Shown here: positions 24,901-37,021 of the stretch, in pieces | Layout: each line of letters begins with the position of its first letter | Numbering within the stretch: the first letter of the stretch is position 1 | Assembly (NCBI RefSeq): GCF_000001735.4 | Contig: NC_003070.9 | Location: forward strand, 2,480,001-2,544,000 | From: Arabidopsis thaliana | Taxonomy: Eukaryota; Streptophyta; Magnoliopsida; Brassicales; Brassicaceae | Length of the DNA stretch: 64,000 nucleotides | Direction: 5' to 3' | The notes under the pieces: generated by a model | Database searches by the model: none | What the model was told of the DNA's origin: nothing | Seen by the model: only the letters and a program-made list of their open reading frames with translations | Position numbers and translations under genes: made by a program

Positions 24901-27900
24901 TTATTGCAAATTTGTACATCAGGAGCATTTTGGGAAATGTTTGATGAACCACTAAAATGCTTGTTATTGCCACTTTGAATGGGAACACAAACTTTTAATT
25001 TAGCTGCCCAGCTCTTTATCCGATTAATCCAACAGGCTTCATCCTCAGCCAACTTCTTCTTTGCAACATCGTGCATTTGCTCCAGACTTTTGAGGCATTC
25101 ATTTTTCTCACTTTTGATTTCATCAAACTTTCTTTCATAATTATGATCCAGCAGTTTGAGATCACCCACTTGAGTACTGGTCCGTGAACAGGTAATACGA
25201 ATTACTGCTGCTTCCACACTTTTACTAGTTTCAAGTTTCTGCTTCTTGTCTGCATACATATTTAACAGCTCCATTTTCTTTTCCTCATGCTCTTGTACAA
25301 GCTTTTGCACTTGCTTCTTGTATTTCTTTTTTATGCCACTAATAGTCTTTTCGATATCTCTTGTTGCTGTGCTATAATGGCTACATCTCTTCTCAGTCAT
25401 GCACTCTTCATCCTCTGAGCTATTTCGCATCGACTTCGTATTAATCTTTTCGTCACGCACTGTAGCCCCTGAGAGACTTTCATTTACTAGTTTTGTGCTA
25501 ACCACTGACTGTTTAGAATTAGTACCAAAGCAATCGAACTGCAAACCTTGTGTATGCTCCAGGAACAGACTCTTCATGCAGGACAATATCGAATAAATAT
25601 AATCCACCTCTACTCTAGAGCATTTGAAAGCTAATTCAGAATTTGCACGGACCAGAGATTCTTTGTGGCTAAGAATTTGCTTTACCAACAAGGCTGCAAT
25701 CCAACTCTGAAAATGCATTATTAACAACGTATTCAGTATGTCAACTATTCATATATTATGCAGCGATCAAAGGCCAGTTAATGGATATTTGAATCCTATG
25801 ATTGGAAAGTTAAAACTAAAGGAGTGCTGCCTTCTGAGGACATTCTAAACAAAGGCAGATGATGAAGGAAACAATGCATAAATTATCAAAGTAAATGCTG
25901 TCATACCAGGGCTATCTGGAATGCCTGAAAAGTAGTGGCTGGCTCTTCGTAGATTCGGTGATTTTCAATAACATATTCGAGAAAATTTCCGACCATGCTT
26001 GTGCAAGCATCCTGAAAACAAAATAATCTGTTAACCAATCACACATTGCAAAATACCTTTTAGTACAATTTTGATAGACGGAGCACCGTGATAATCACAG
26101 AAGTATATGGACACGACAGCGGAAACATCTATTAGCCAATATGTGAAGACATAAGACTACCTTAAAATAGCATCAGACACTGTATTAGTTTCTATACCAA
26201 CAGCGAACAGATAAACTTTTGACATGTCTTTGATCAGCCAGGTACAAAGGCCTAAGGTTATATATAGTTATATACTCCCACAGATGGATCATGTAAAGTA
26301 GACAGAAATTTCTTTGCTTCAATAAACAATGAATGACATGAGGCACATAACTACCTACTGTTTTGTGCAGCAGTTGCTCATTTTAACAGTGCATTGGTAA
26401 CGAAGCCAGATATAAGAAATAAAATATGCTTAAACGGATGGATATAGTTGAAGAATAAAACTCTCACATTTGGCTGTAACAGGAAATCAGGTAACAACTA
26501 CAGTTGCAATCAGCTATATATAAGCATATGCAAGGCTAAAATAAGTTGTGGAGGTGAAAAAGGCCACTTACTGAAAGATGCAAAACTTGGCAAAGTTTTG
26601 CCATCTTCGGCTTTAAAACAGTGTGGAGCCTCCTCTGTGATTCATCCGGTATTTTCCCCCAATCTTGACTAGCTAACATATCCTCTGGGATTCCAGAGAT
26701 ATGGCTGCCCATAGAATACAAGCCAAAAGCATCATTTCCATCCAATGTACCATCTGTACCAGAAGATTTACATGATGACTGGAGTGTTATGACTTTTGGT
26801 GACTCCAAAGCCCCTGTAGGAAAGATAGTCAGCAAAGTAGTTGCATAATCAATGAACACTAGAGGTATCGGAGCAGAAATTAAACTATTTTACCCATGTG
26901 ATCCTTCCCAGAGGCCTTTCTTTCATCATCATCTACTGGCGGATCAGTGACCCGGGGATCAGTGACATCATCAGAAGCCTTCTTTCGCTTCTTTGCATTT
27001 CCACCATCGCCAGTTTTGGGACTCGCTTCAGAACCCTCAAAATACTGAACTCGTTTTCGATTCCTTTGGGGAGTATCTGAAGGGTATTTCCACATAGGAT
27101 TTTTTCCCCCCAACAGCTTTGACCAAAATATATTTGGACTCTCTTCATCTGACAACTTAATATGGTCTTCACCAAATAGAGTAGAATCACTGCTGTAAGT
27201 TCCCTGAGCATGCTTGGCCTCCAAAAGTAGACACAGCTTGACTTCATTTTCTTCTCCACCTTTGGAAGAAAGTATGGACGAGAATTCATGAATCACGCCG
27301 TCCATAATAGATTGTTCAAATGAAACTCCTGAATCTGGAGTTTCACTGCTGTGAAAATGATCCAGTTTATCAAATAAGTATGACGCCCCCCACATGAGCA
27401 GTGCGTGCGTGAGAGAGCGGTTTAGGTTCTCTACAGCTTTATTTTGCCGCTTATTTTGCCTAGCCAGAATCAGGGCTTTTTCTTCAACTGTACATACTGA
27501 GTACAATCGGAATATCTTAGTTCTTTCAGAACATGACTCGATTTTTATCTTCTCTACGTGCTTAACATCATGCGATGGATTCAAGCTGCTTCCAAAAAGA
27601 ATAAACGCATCAGCTCGCAAGAGTTTAATGGTTTGACTGCAGGCACGTGTTTCCAACAGCAGAACACAGCATTGACTCTCCTTGTTGAAATTGTTTATAG
27701 CGGAGTTCTTCTTTGAGGAATATATCCCATGCTCATAAGATTTTGGACCAAATCTTTGACCCACAAAATCTTCGAGAATATTACCAAGCAGAAGCCCTTC
27801 AGGGGTTTGTGTTGCCTGCTGAAAATAAAAACTGTAATTCAAACATACATGAGGCACATATAACGAAAAAGAAAGAAGAGAAAAGAAACATTTTAGTTCA

Positions 27901-30488
27901 GCATATCTCATAATGCTAGCTGACTGCTGAAGGCTAACTTACACTTCATAATTGCACGATAAAAAGCATACTTTCATCCCACTCAAATTTCAATACAAGA
28001 CAGAATTCCATTGTCAAAAAGAAAATGCACATATATTGAGAATGCACAAAGTGACGTATTCATGACAAACATAGAGCTATTCACATTCGCAAGTAATAGA
28101 AAATGCACCTGGTAGAAGACAACTGCTTTTAAACCATTCTTTTTTATATGAGTAAGCATTTTATCAAGGAGGTGAAGTTTCCCGCTCGCTTTAATTTCTA
28201 CATCCAGGATTTCATGCAACTCCAGATTCTTGGTGAGCAGTTGTTTCAAAGATGCATCCATAACGTATGGATGGTCACAGGTCTGTCAACAAGTTGCAAA
28301 CACATAAAGAAGATTTTAATATATTCACACATTAACATGCAGAAAGAGGCCTTGAGAAAATGTGATGCTGACCGACAATAGTCGTATATCTAAGCAACCC
28401 CAAAACTGTCAAGTTTGCCAGGTTCTATGTGTTTCAAAAAAGCATAAAACAAATAGACCCAAAACCTTTGCTCTACCAAACATCAAACAGAAAGGCATAA
28501 CACCTATGTGACAACCTCTTGAAAGCATGGAACACAGAATTGTTTTTTTGGCTGCAATGCGGTGAACACCTTATCAATTTTTCTATTGCTTTCTTTATCT
28601 TATCACCAGTAATAACTGGGTACTTAACTCACAAGTGCATTGAAGAATAAGTGTTTTTAAAATCAAGTAACTTACTTTTCTTACAGAATTGAGAGTTTCT
28701 TCTAGAGCTCCAAGATCAATCTTCGAAAGTGAAGAAAGAGATAAGGATTTGGAGAAGAGAGTCTGACAGTATTGCTCCAGCTGTACATCTGATAGCTGCA
28801 CAGGAACCCAATACTCTGGGTACACCGAAGAATAGAATTTGGGATCACTTGATTTACCATGTTGTATTTGCCCGTTCTCCTCATATTCTCTGCTCGTAAC
28901 TGGTCCAGTTTCTTTCATATCCTAATCAAATGCAAAATAGAATTGCAGATTACAAGTAAAAGGATAAGTAAATCTAGTATCTAACTATTTAAGAGTCCAC
29001 TGATTAACGGGTCTCCGAAAGTAATTAGAAACCAACCTGTGTCACGTTATCAGATTCTTCAACTGGCTGGACAATGCAGGAGCAAACACTCCTATTTTGA
29101 CAATCACCGTTGACCCTTCAAAATTTTGAACAACTCATTACAATACAGAACATATATCCTAAGAATCAAACCCATCTGCCCAACATTCAACATTGGCAGA
29201 TCGTTTCAATAGACAGACAACACTAAAAAAACTCTTACTTTTGCCGTTTTTTACACGTGTTGCACATTTCAGGTCGATTATCATTTTTGCACCCAGATGG
29301 AGATGGAATGACCCCATCAGAACTCATAACGTGATCATCTCCATTTGCAACTGTAGCACATGCATCCAGCTCAATTTCTGCAGTGTCTCTTTTTCTTTTC
29401 AAAGGCAAAACTATGTCGGTTTCTAAGCCAGTTTTACTGACAAGAAGCTTTTGGGTTTCTAAATTTGTAGATGGTGAACATATAACGCTGTCATCCCTAG
29501 TTTCAACTATGGGGGATGCATAAAGAACCATCTTTCCAGTCTCCGTAGTTGATTTCAAAGGAAAATCAGTGTCCTTTTCTAAACTAGTTTCGCCAACTGG
29601 CAGCCTTTTTGATTCTGCATTTGCAGGTGGTAGACAATCTGTGTTATCATCTTGAAACTTTTGTGGATATTCTTTTTCTAAACTAGTTTCACCAACTGGC
29701 AGCGTTTTCGATTCTGCATTTGCAGGTGGTGAACAATCTGTCTTACCATCTTGAAGCTTTTGTGTCTCTAAATTCTCAGATGGTGAACCTATAACACTGT
29801 CATCCCCAGTTTCAACTATGGGGGATGCATCAAGCACTATCTTCTCGGTCTCCGTAACTGATTTCAAAGGAAAATCAGTGCCCTTGTCCAAACTAGTTTC
29901 GTCAACTGGCAGCCTTTTTGATCCTGCATCTGCAGGTGGTGGACAATCTGTTTTACCTTGAACATCATCATTGCCTGCAGGTATGCGGCGAGAACAACCA
30001 ACAACTACTAGTTCCTCTTCATTTGGGGAAGCATCAACTAATGCCTCAGATTCCTTGAGCTTCCCTCTAAACAATGCCCTGTAACTTCGGGCTGACATTA
30101 TAGGCTTGATCTTATCTGTCGACTCTTCAACACTATCCTTTCTCTGCTCAATATCCGGTGAAGTATCTCCTTTCCTGATAGAATTATCTGATCCTTTGGA
30201 ACTCTGCAAGGATACTTCAGTCTTCCCCCTATTGGACCTTCGCAAAGAACTTGGTGTGGAATTCTTGACGATTCCACCGGACTTTTTTGAAACTGAAGCA
30301 GGTGAGGGAGCCAGTCTCTCTGACTTTCTAGTAGCAGAAGCTGGAGTTATTACCTTCGTAGATGGTGTCCCCCGGCTTGACCTCCTCAAACCAGGGGTTT
30401 CTTGTTCAACTGAGGCAGGAATTGAAGCTGCTAGGGATCTGGTGTAAATGGTTCTCCCCGTCAAACCAATCTTTTCATCTTTCTTCAT
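21981..30488 (-). CDS. MOM1: MORPHEUS' MOLECULE 1, transcriptional gene-silencing regulator
   Basis: Nuclear protein that keeps heterochromatic loci silent without major changes in DNA methylation. Fifteen coding exons sum to 2001 aa: 29239-30488, 29037-29115, 28676-28921, 28109-28282, 26894-27815, 26572-26813, 25907-26011, 24309-25706, 24018-24173, 23719-23874, 23471-23635, 23160-23337, 22871-23070, 22578-22788, 21981-22504. Exon 1 has internal repeats. Exons 4-5 hold a partial, decayed SNF2 helicase half ([48 protein letters not shown]), and the motif VI arginines are missing. A nuclear signal follows ([16 protein letters not shown]). Exon 8 has a Lys/Glu-rich coiled coil. Exons 9-12 are tandem repeats. 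Exons 13-14 (about residues 1691-1827) form the coiled-coil region matching the conserved CMM2 segment, reported to bind PIAL proteins. The last exon is Pro/Gln-rich and ends EVVCLSDDE. Position fits At1g08060. Confidence 0.96.
23160..24173 (-). repeat. Four tandemly repeated MOM1 exons
   Basis: Exons 24018-24173 (156 nt), 23719-23874 (156 nt), 23471-23635 (165 nt) and the first part of 23160-23337 code for related units of about 52 residues. Shared pattern: a cysteine followed by small residues and Pro/Ser, GNQP or GKQP, an AN-x-E-(G/S)-(Q/E)-N block, a (S/D)-G-(S/P)-(D/E)-A/T-V stretch, and DQ or HQ at the exon end. Introns sit at the same places, so whole exon-intron units were copied. The end of the 1398-nt exon before them ([10 protein letters not shown]) resembles the end of a unit. 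Confidence 0.85.
29370..29960 (-). repeat. Internal protein repeats in MOM1 exon 1
   Basis: Recurring segments in the translated exon: [20 protein letters not shown] and [39 protein letters not shown] and [20 protein letters not shown]; and three copies of a TDC-x-PPA-(N/D)-A-(E/G)-SK block followed by LPV-(D/G)-ETSL-(D/E)-K. DNA identity between copies is also high (for example GCCTTTTTGATTCTGCATTTG against GCGTTTTCGATTCTGCATTTG on the + strand). This is a second, separate repeat array in the same gene. Confidence 0.85.
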
Positions 30489-31787
30489 ATTCACTGAGAG
30501 CACGCAACGGAAAGGACCTTAGCAACCAAATCAAGCACTTAAAAACAAAGAATGTGAGCACCGAAGAAGACCATCAAACAAAATGTCTACAAATCCGGCG
30601 ACCTAACTTTCAAATCAAAATTCCTATATGCAAAACTAATGAGTTACATCTAACAAACGCCTAAGATCCATCCCCAAGTAGATAAGATTCTCTGAAAAAC
30701 CTAAAACGCAAAGCCCGAGGCCCAAAACCTTCGATTCACCGATAGATTAACACCAACCTAAAACAGGGAAGGAAGCATACCTGCGCGAAAGTGTGTAATT
30801 GTCAGAATCTATCGCTTGACGGAGCTTGGTGGAAATTTCCGATTCCGAGAGTGTGAAAGAAAAACGCGAGGGAAAATTTGAGAATTCCAGCACAATTCTC
30901 GATTAAGTGGTTCTTCAGGCCATGCAATCCTCGCGGTGTTTGGGGTTTCGGAAAACTGAGTTTGAAGAAGACGAGAATTGGGTTCGCAGGATTATGTACG
31001 GTACTTTCCTCTTCTAGCACCGGCGTTTCTCGAGCGAGCGATTTTTGATTTTACGATTACCGGAAGGAAAAACTCATGCTTGTGATTTCTTAGATTTAAA
31101 TTTATATATTTTAAGTTATAAAATACTTCAAAAATAGTGTACATATGTAATTAACATATGTTATGTGAAATTAACGAAATGTTACACCGACTATGTTAGT
31201 ATATTACTTATAGTTTGTTTTGAAATTTGTAATTTTTATACTATACTAAAATATGAAACGAATTAGCATAAGAGTATGTTGCTAGAATTGAAGATTAAAT
31301 AGAACAAATTCATATACAATATGAAATATAACTGAGCTCTTCGTGTATTCAAAAATGATAAAAACAAAAACAAAAATTCCAAAGAGATTAAAAATATGTA
31401 TATGTTCTGCATTCGTAGTATTCAATCAACATTTTTACAGTGATTAACACCTATCATCTTTGATTGTGGTACTCATCATCAAAATATTTCTCTAAACTTC
31501 AAACGTTTAATTACCAGTTTGGCCTCGACAGTAGACTGTAACCACTGCGGAATTACGTACCCATAATGTTTAGAGTCGATCAACCTTGTCCGCTATCCTA
31601 TTACACTATGTAGAAGACTAGAACGAAAGTTTACATATATCATTTTGGTCGTTCCAAAATACACTGTAGTATTTGCATAGTTTTTTCAATACATTAATTC
31701 CAATAAATCCAATGTTATTTATTAGAAGCATTATCTCTTACAATATTTCAAAGATTACTAGAAAGAATATAAACCAAACTTAAATAT
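30489..31787. other. MOM1 leader and promoter, 3' flank of ACA5
   Basis: A leader intron with acceptor CTCTCAG at 30494-30496 lies just before the MOM1 ATG. A donor at 30779-30780 (CGCGCAG then GTATGC) ends a non-coding first exon that probably starts near 31000. From 31040 to 31787 the DNA is AT-rich, without ORFs or RNA genes. Confidence 0.6.
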
Positions 31788-33341
31788 TTAATATAGTTTA
31801 CTATGCCATGTTGGTATGTAAAGTGCCACCGGACGCTCATTTTTACGCTGAAGCGGTCTAGCATTTGAGTTAGATTGCTGCATGGAAAAAGAATTATGTT
31901 TCAAACTTACAATTTTCTTAGAAATTAAATACATATTGGTCACATTAGCCAAGTTAGTACACTTAGTTAACATTAGAAATTAGAAATTATTAGAGACACT
32001 CACATCGTGTACAGTCACTCGAAGCATGATCAATTGTTTTAATGTCACAGTCCTCATCTGCAACATTTTGAAAATATATCAATCCGAAACAATGAGCTTT
32101 ATATTAATCATTTATAATAACCACTCTGGAATCTCGATAGTAATAATTACCTCTTTGGAAATCGTCCAAATCACATTTTCAGAACACGGTGGAGTTGTAA
32201 GTGATCCGATAAATCTATAATAGTGTTTTGATTCAAAACCGAATGTTCTAGGATGAACCATCTCGACAAATTCCTGGGATTCGTGTGTATCAGTTATCCT
32301 CTTCAAGTATCTTTCCAACTAGTCAATTATCAAATATTGAATTAGTGTTTTTTTTTTTACTTCCAAAAGTATAAGTTAGTAATTATTTGGTTAAAACGAT
32401 TAGGTACGTAGGAAGGTTGAGGTTGCAATACCGTGAGGAGAAAATAGTCAGGTTTTCCCAATTTGTAAAAGAAAGCGACAACAGCGTTGCGTCCATCTTT
32501 GCTCTGATGAACCATGTGTTCCTCAAGAACAAACCTATATTACATGTGCATTATTCAAATCTTTGCATGCATCCTAATCATTATCTCAAAAAAAAAAAAA
32601 CCCCATATCTTGAAAACGTAAGCCTTGTTTTGATTAAGATATGTTTCCCTCTAATCATATCTCAAATGTATACGAGTAGAGATATATACCTTTTGCCATT
32701 GAGTGTGTGTTCGGAAGGAGAGTGCCAATGAATCTGTTGAAGTTTATATTCAGTACCATTAATAGTGATACCTAAACCTGCATTTCCTCCTTCAAATTTC
32801 ATCTGCCACAAGAACAAAACAAAAATTACATATTATATATGATCCAAAAATGAAATAATATATTGGAAAAGCTTATAGTTTGGTTTACCATGATATCATG
32901 GCCTCTGTTCTTAATGGTGGCATTTGAAGGTAAATACTGGCTACGAAGGTATCCAAGATTATGATCAATCAAGACTCTTTTGTCCGTAAGATCAATCGGA
33001 GACTGCATGTTGCCTTTTCCACACATTGCCCACTCTGGCTTTAGTCTTCCCCAGTTCTCTGGCCCCTTCTCTCCTTTCTTCTCGTAGTTAAACTGCGTTT
33101 CGTCCTCTATATTTTTTTTGGTTATACACGAGTTAAAAAAAATGTGTTTCATTAAGTCTAATTATAACTTATAAAGAGGCTTATGGAATCATATCAATTG
33201 AAAGAAGTTGTTAAAAAAAAAAAAAAGAGGCTTATGGAATTAACGGAGCTTACCAACTTCTCCATGATCTGGTGAACTCGAAACAATTGTAATAGAGATG
33301 AAGATAAGGAAAAAGACATAGCCAATTGATGGTATCTTCAT
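31788..33341 (-). CDS. ACA5: Alpha-type carbonic anhydrase (ACA5)
   Basis: Zinc enzyme that interconverts CO2 and bicarbonate. It carries a signal peptide ([20 protein letters not shown]), so it is directed to the secretory pathway. Seven coding exons, 33254-33341, 32889-33106, 32690-32802, 32432-32534, 32151-32318, 32004-32057 and 31788-31877, give 277 aa. The zinc ligands are visible: two His in [12 protein letters not shown] and the third in EEHMVHQS. The His of NRGHDIM sits at the proton-shuttle position. [11 protein letters not shown] holds the active-site Thr region and a Cys that can pair with the one in WAMCGKG. It lies in tandem orientation with ACA7, and OTP82 stands between them. 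Position fits At1g08065. Confidence 0.93.
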
Positions 33342-33396
33342 TTTCTTGTGCTATATATCTTGGGGAGAGAGATAGAAGAAAAAAATTCAAATTTTG

Positions 33397-33498
33397 GTTT
33401 TATCCTCTTTTATAGCTCTTATTCTTATGAAACAACTTCAAGGAGATGTTGATCATAAATCAATTCTCTTGTTTTATCCTCTTTTATAGCTCTTATTC
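33397..33498 (-). promoter_or_regulatory. Duplicated TATA-containing core promoter of ACA5
   Basis: A 28-bp segment occurs at 33397-33424 and again at 33471-33498, 74 bp apart, in direct orientation. On the minus strand each copy contains CTATAAAAGAGGATAAAAC, with the TATA box at 33407-33415 and 33481-33489. The first lies 66 bp upstream of the ACA5 ATG, the second 140 bp upstream. Predicted start sites would fall near 33380 and 33455. The TATA role is inferred. Confidence 0.65.
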
Positions 33499-34373
33499 AA
33501 GTTAACAAATTTTACGTGCCTTAGCTATAGTTTTCACCTTAATTTTCTCTAATTTTCTTTATGTTTCTTTGTTTTTAGGTAAATTGTATCAATATATTTA
33601 ATTATATAAAAGAAAAGGAAATCTTTGTGGGACTCACCAGTTAAATGGAGGAGTGTATTGGATCATTAATTTAGAGTGATTTGAGTTTTTATGAGTTTTG
33701 ATATTTTTTTGGTGAATTTTGTTGAATTAGGAAATTTGTTATTAAAATTCTCTCAAATCTCATCTAAAACTATGGGATTTGGATCTTATATTTTTAACTA
33801 AGAAATTTCCAGAAATAACAATGGATTTGATCGTACATTTTAAAATTACTAATCCAATAAGGCAATAACACTTGATTCCAGAATAATTCCACTTCAAAAT
33901 TTCCAAAACAATTATGATTAATTATTTGTATTATAATTTTTTATAAAATTTTATTTATATAAAATGAACGCTTCACATTCGATAAGAACACATTTAATCA
34001 TTATAGTTAACTATTATACATACTTTGTAAAAATTATTTTGAATCTGTGATAAATGTAAAAACTTTAATTGATTTTGATTAACTATGCTTCTTGGAAGCT
34101 AAAGTTTCATAATTTTAAATGTAAAAATTAGATGATTACTCAATTCTTTGCATGAACTATACATGTATAGAAAAATTATACGTCAGCATTTGTTATTTGA
34201 AAAGTGAAAAGTCTTTCTTTACATGTATACCCTTACATCAATGAATCAGTTACACCTTATATGCAATTTACTTGCTTGACTAATCTTCTTGTAATTTACA
34301 GCTACCACACAAAGAAAGTCATATTACAGTTCTTGACCAACATCATTGGTAACAAGATCCTCTGAAATGATGG
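33499..34373. other. AT-rich region between ACA5 and OTP82
   Basis: Upstream DNA of ACA5 and the 3' UTR of OTP82. No gene was recognised. Confidence 0.5.
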
Positions 34374-36599
34374 CTACCAGTAGTCATTGCAGGAACAAAC
34401 ACCATCTCTAAAATGATGAAACCGAGTTCTGTCTCTAGCAATAATCTCCCTTTTGTAAATCTTTGATATAAGCTTTGTAGCCTCATGACAATTTCTGCAT
34501 ACCCTTAGATTCTTCACGATTGTAAGTTTAGTCCCAGGCTTTGTACTGATCAGCCCAAATGCAATAGCTAGCTTCTCGCTGTGATGCCGCAATGCTCCTT
34601 CCTTCCATTCTTCTTCCATCTCCTGCAAGACTTCAGAAGTATCTGGAACAAACCCGGCTTTCTCTAGTAACACCTCCATTTCTTCTAACATTCCGTAGAT
34701 TTCTCTGTTCCGTGGATGGAATTTATCCCCGATGATGAACTCATGGACCACAGAATCTATTTCGATAGAGCTGCAACCAGGAACTTTCTTCATACCTTTA
34801 TCATTGAGGAGAGCTCGTGTTTTTGCTACTTCGTTCCATCTTCCTGCTGAGGCATAAATGTTAGACAGAAGTACATAAGAACCTGGGTTTTCTGGCTCAA
34901 TCTTAATGAGGTTTTCTGCAAATGATTCGCCCAACTCGACATTCCCATGCATCTTGCAAGCTTTGAGAAGGGAGCACCAAATCACTCCATCGGGCTCCAT
35001 TTCCATCATGTTTATCATTTCTTCCGCTTCTTTGAATAGACCCGAATGACCCAAAAGATCAATCATGCAACCGTAGTGCTCTAATTTTGGGGTCATTTTG
35101 TAGTCCTGTGTCATTGTTCTGAAAATATGGCGTCCAAGATCTAGCATACCTGAATGGCTACAAGCAGACAACAAACCAACAAACGTGATATCATCTGGTT
35201 GAATCCCAATCTTTCTCATTCTTGAGAAAAGATCAAATGATGCATCAGCTCTCCCGTGCATTGCAAACCCAAATATCATTGCGTTCCAAGACGACAAGCT
35301 TTTATGGAGTATACTGTTGAACACTTGGTGTGCTGCCTCTATGTCTCCACATTTAGCATACATGTCAATCAGGCTTGTACGGAGAGAAGAAGCATTCGTA
35401 ACACCCTTTAATCTCTTGTCGATATACACATGAATCCATCTTCCAATATCTATGGCTCCAAGGTGTGCACAAGCAGGAAGAATACTTAGCATTGTCACAT
35501 CGTTTGGAGTTTCACCTGATCTAAGCATTTCTTGAAACAACAACAATGCTTCTTTGTAAAGATTCATATGTGTGTAACCACCGATCAAGGTATTCCAAGA
35601 AATTACATCCTTGTACGGCAATCTTTCGAACAAACCACACGCTGTCTCCAATTCACCACATTTCGAGTATAAATCAATGAGAGCATTAACAATCTTGAGA
35701 TTTGAACCAAACCCATGATCATCAATCCATAAATGTACCTGACGACCCAATTCAATACTACCAGACTGAGCACAAGCAGAAACTACAGTGACCATTGTAC
35801 TCTCGTCTGGCCTAACATTCGTCTTCATCATATCTTTAAACAATTCTAACGCTTCCTTATAGTTACCGGTTTCAGCATATCCTGAAATCATTGCATTCCA
35901 TGATACTACGTCTTTAACGGGAATTTCATCGAACAACTTCTGTGCATTTTCGATATAGCCTCTCGATGCATAACCCTTGATCAAAGCTGTGTATGAAACC
36001 ACATCTCGGTGAGGACTTTTATCGAACACCTTATGTGCATCTTCCAATCTCCCGTTTTGGACATACATAGAGATCAGAGAAGTATGTACATACAAATCTA
36101 GATCACATCCAAGTTTCAAAACATGCCCATGGATCTGTTGCCCTTCCTTAAAAGCTTTCGACTTTGCACAAGATTTCAATACAAACGGAAACGTGTAGGA
36201 ATTAGGAAGAAGCCCAAGTGAAATCATACAAACATACAGCTTCAGAGCAGAAACAGGGTCCGAACTCAACGCGTGCCCACGAAACATCGTGTTCCAAATC
36301 AACAGGTTTGGCTCCTGAATAGTTTTGAAAACAGATATCGCATAAGGAAGGCCTTCAAAGTGTGGAGAGAGAATGCAGAACTCAATAAGCTTACTGAGAG
36401 CGTAATTGGTGTTGTGGAGACCGATTTTGATCATCTGAGCGTGGATAATGCGGAGAGATTGAAGAGTTTTGCAATTGTGGAGAAGAGAAAGAGAAGGGTG
36501 ATTTCGTATAGAATCGTAAGGGGGATCAGAAGACGAAGGAAGGAAATGGAATGGGTAAGAAGAAGAAGGAACGGTGAGAGGAGAACACGAGAGCATCAT
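34374..36599 (-). CDS. OTP82: DYW-class pentatricopeptide repeat RNA-editing factor (OTP82)
   Basis: Chloroplast RNA-editing specificity factor, reported for ndhB and ndhG sites. Single exon, 741 aa. The start is the ATG at 36599 (MMLSCSPLTVPSS); the frame extends upstream but has no ATG there. A Ser/Pro-rich plastid transit peptide precedes an array of P-L-S pentatricopeptide repeats over about residues 70-560 (for example DVVSYTALIKGYASRGYIEN and DVVSWNAMISGYAETGNYKE). E and E+ domains follow, then a complete DYW deaminase-like domain with HSEKLAIAFG (His-x-Glu), CRNCHEATK (Cys-x2-Cys) and the terminal CSCNDYW. Position fits At1g08070. Confidence 0.95.
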   Translation of the reverse strand: MMLSCSPLTVPSSSYPFHFLPSSSDPPYDSIRNHPSLSLLHNCKTLQSLRIIHAQMIKIGLHNTNYALSKLIEFCILSPHFEGLPYAISVFKTIQEPNLLIWNTMFRGHALSSDPVSALKLYVCMISLGLLPNSYTFPFVLKSCAKSKAFKEGQQIHGHVLKLGCDLDLYVHTSLISMYVQNGRLEDAHKVFDKSPHRDVVSYTALIKGYASRGYIENAQKLFDEIPVKDVVSWNAMISGYAETGNYKEALELFKDMMKTNVRPDESTMVTVVSACAQSGSIELGRQVHLWIDDHGFGSNLKIVNALIDLYSKCGELETACGLFERLPYKDVISWNTLIGGYTHMNLYKEALLLFQEMLRSGETPNDVTMLSILPACAHLGAIDIGRWIHVYIDKRLKGVTNASSLRTSLIDMYAKCGDIEAAHQVFNSILHKSLSSWNAMIFGFAMHGRADASFDLFSRMRKIGIQPDDITFVGLLSACSHSGMLDLGRHIFRTMTQDYKMTPKLEHYGCMIDLLGHSGLFKEAEEMINMMEMEPDGVIWCSLLKACKMHGNVELGESFAENLIKIEPENPGSYVLLSNIYASAGRWNEVAKTRALLNDKGMKKVPGCSSIEIDSVVHEFIIGDKFHPRNREIYGMLEEMEVLLEKAGFVPDTSEVLQEMEEEWKEGALRHHSEKLAIAFGLISTKPGTKLTIVKNLRVCRNCHEATKLISKIYKREIIARDRTRFHHFRDGVCSCNDYW

Positions 36600-37021
36600 C
36601 TTCTTCTTCTTACTTATCGTTGCTTCCAACGGAAATTTTCACTACCGCCACATTTAAAGTCCCAAATAGCACACGGACTTTGTTTGGGCCTGTGATTTTT
36701 TTGTTTGCAACTATATGGGCCTGTGATTAACTTTTCACTTACGATGTTTGATTATATATTTTTTTGGTAGGATCGATGTTTGATTATGTTGTTTTGCAAA
36801 ATTTAAACGTAAACGGCAGAAATACTAAACGAGACCAAAATAATTAATAAGTTTTTAATAATATCCTTGTTGTGTTTACCATTATTTTCGTGGACGATAA
36901 ATAAATAAAATCAACAAAACAGTCTAACGTAGAGTAACTAGAGAAACCTTTATTTTAGGGTATAATCATGATGTTTATGTGAATAATTAAGATTAGTAAA
37001 AGCTTTCAGTATCTTCATATA

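Noticed and set aside
34374..36629. Longer OTP82 start at 36629
   Set aside because: The codon there is TTG; the first ATG in frame is at 36599.
36273..36695. 140-codon plus-strand ORF antisense to the OTP82 5' end
   Set aside because: Arg-rich low-complexity translation opposite a Ser/Leu-rich transit peptide; no domain.
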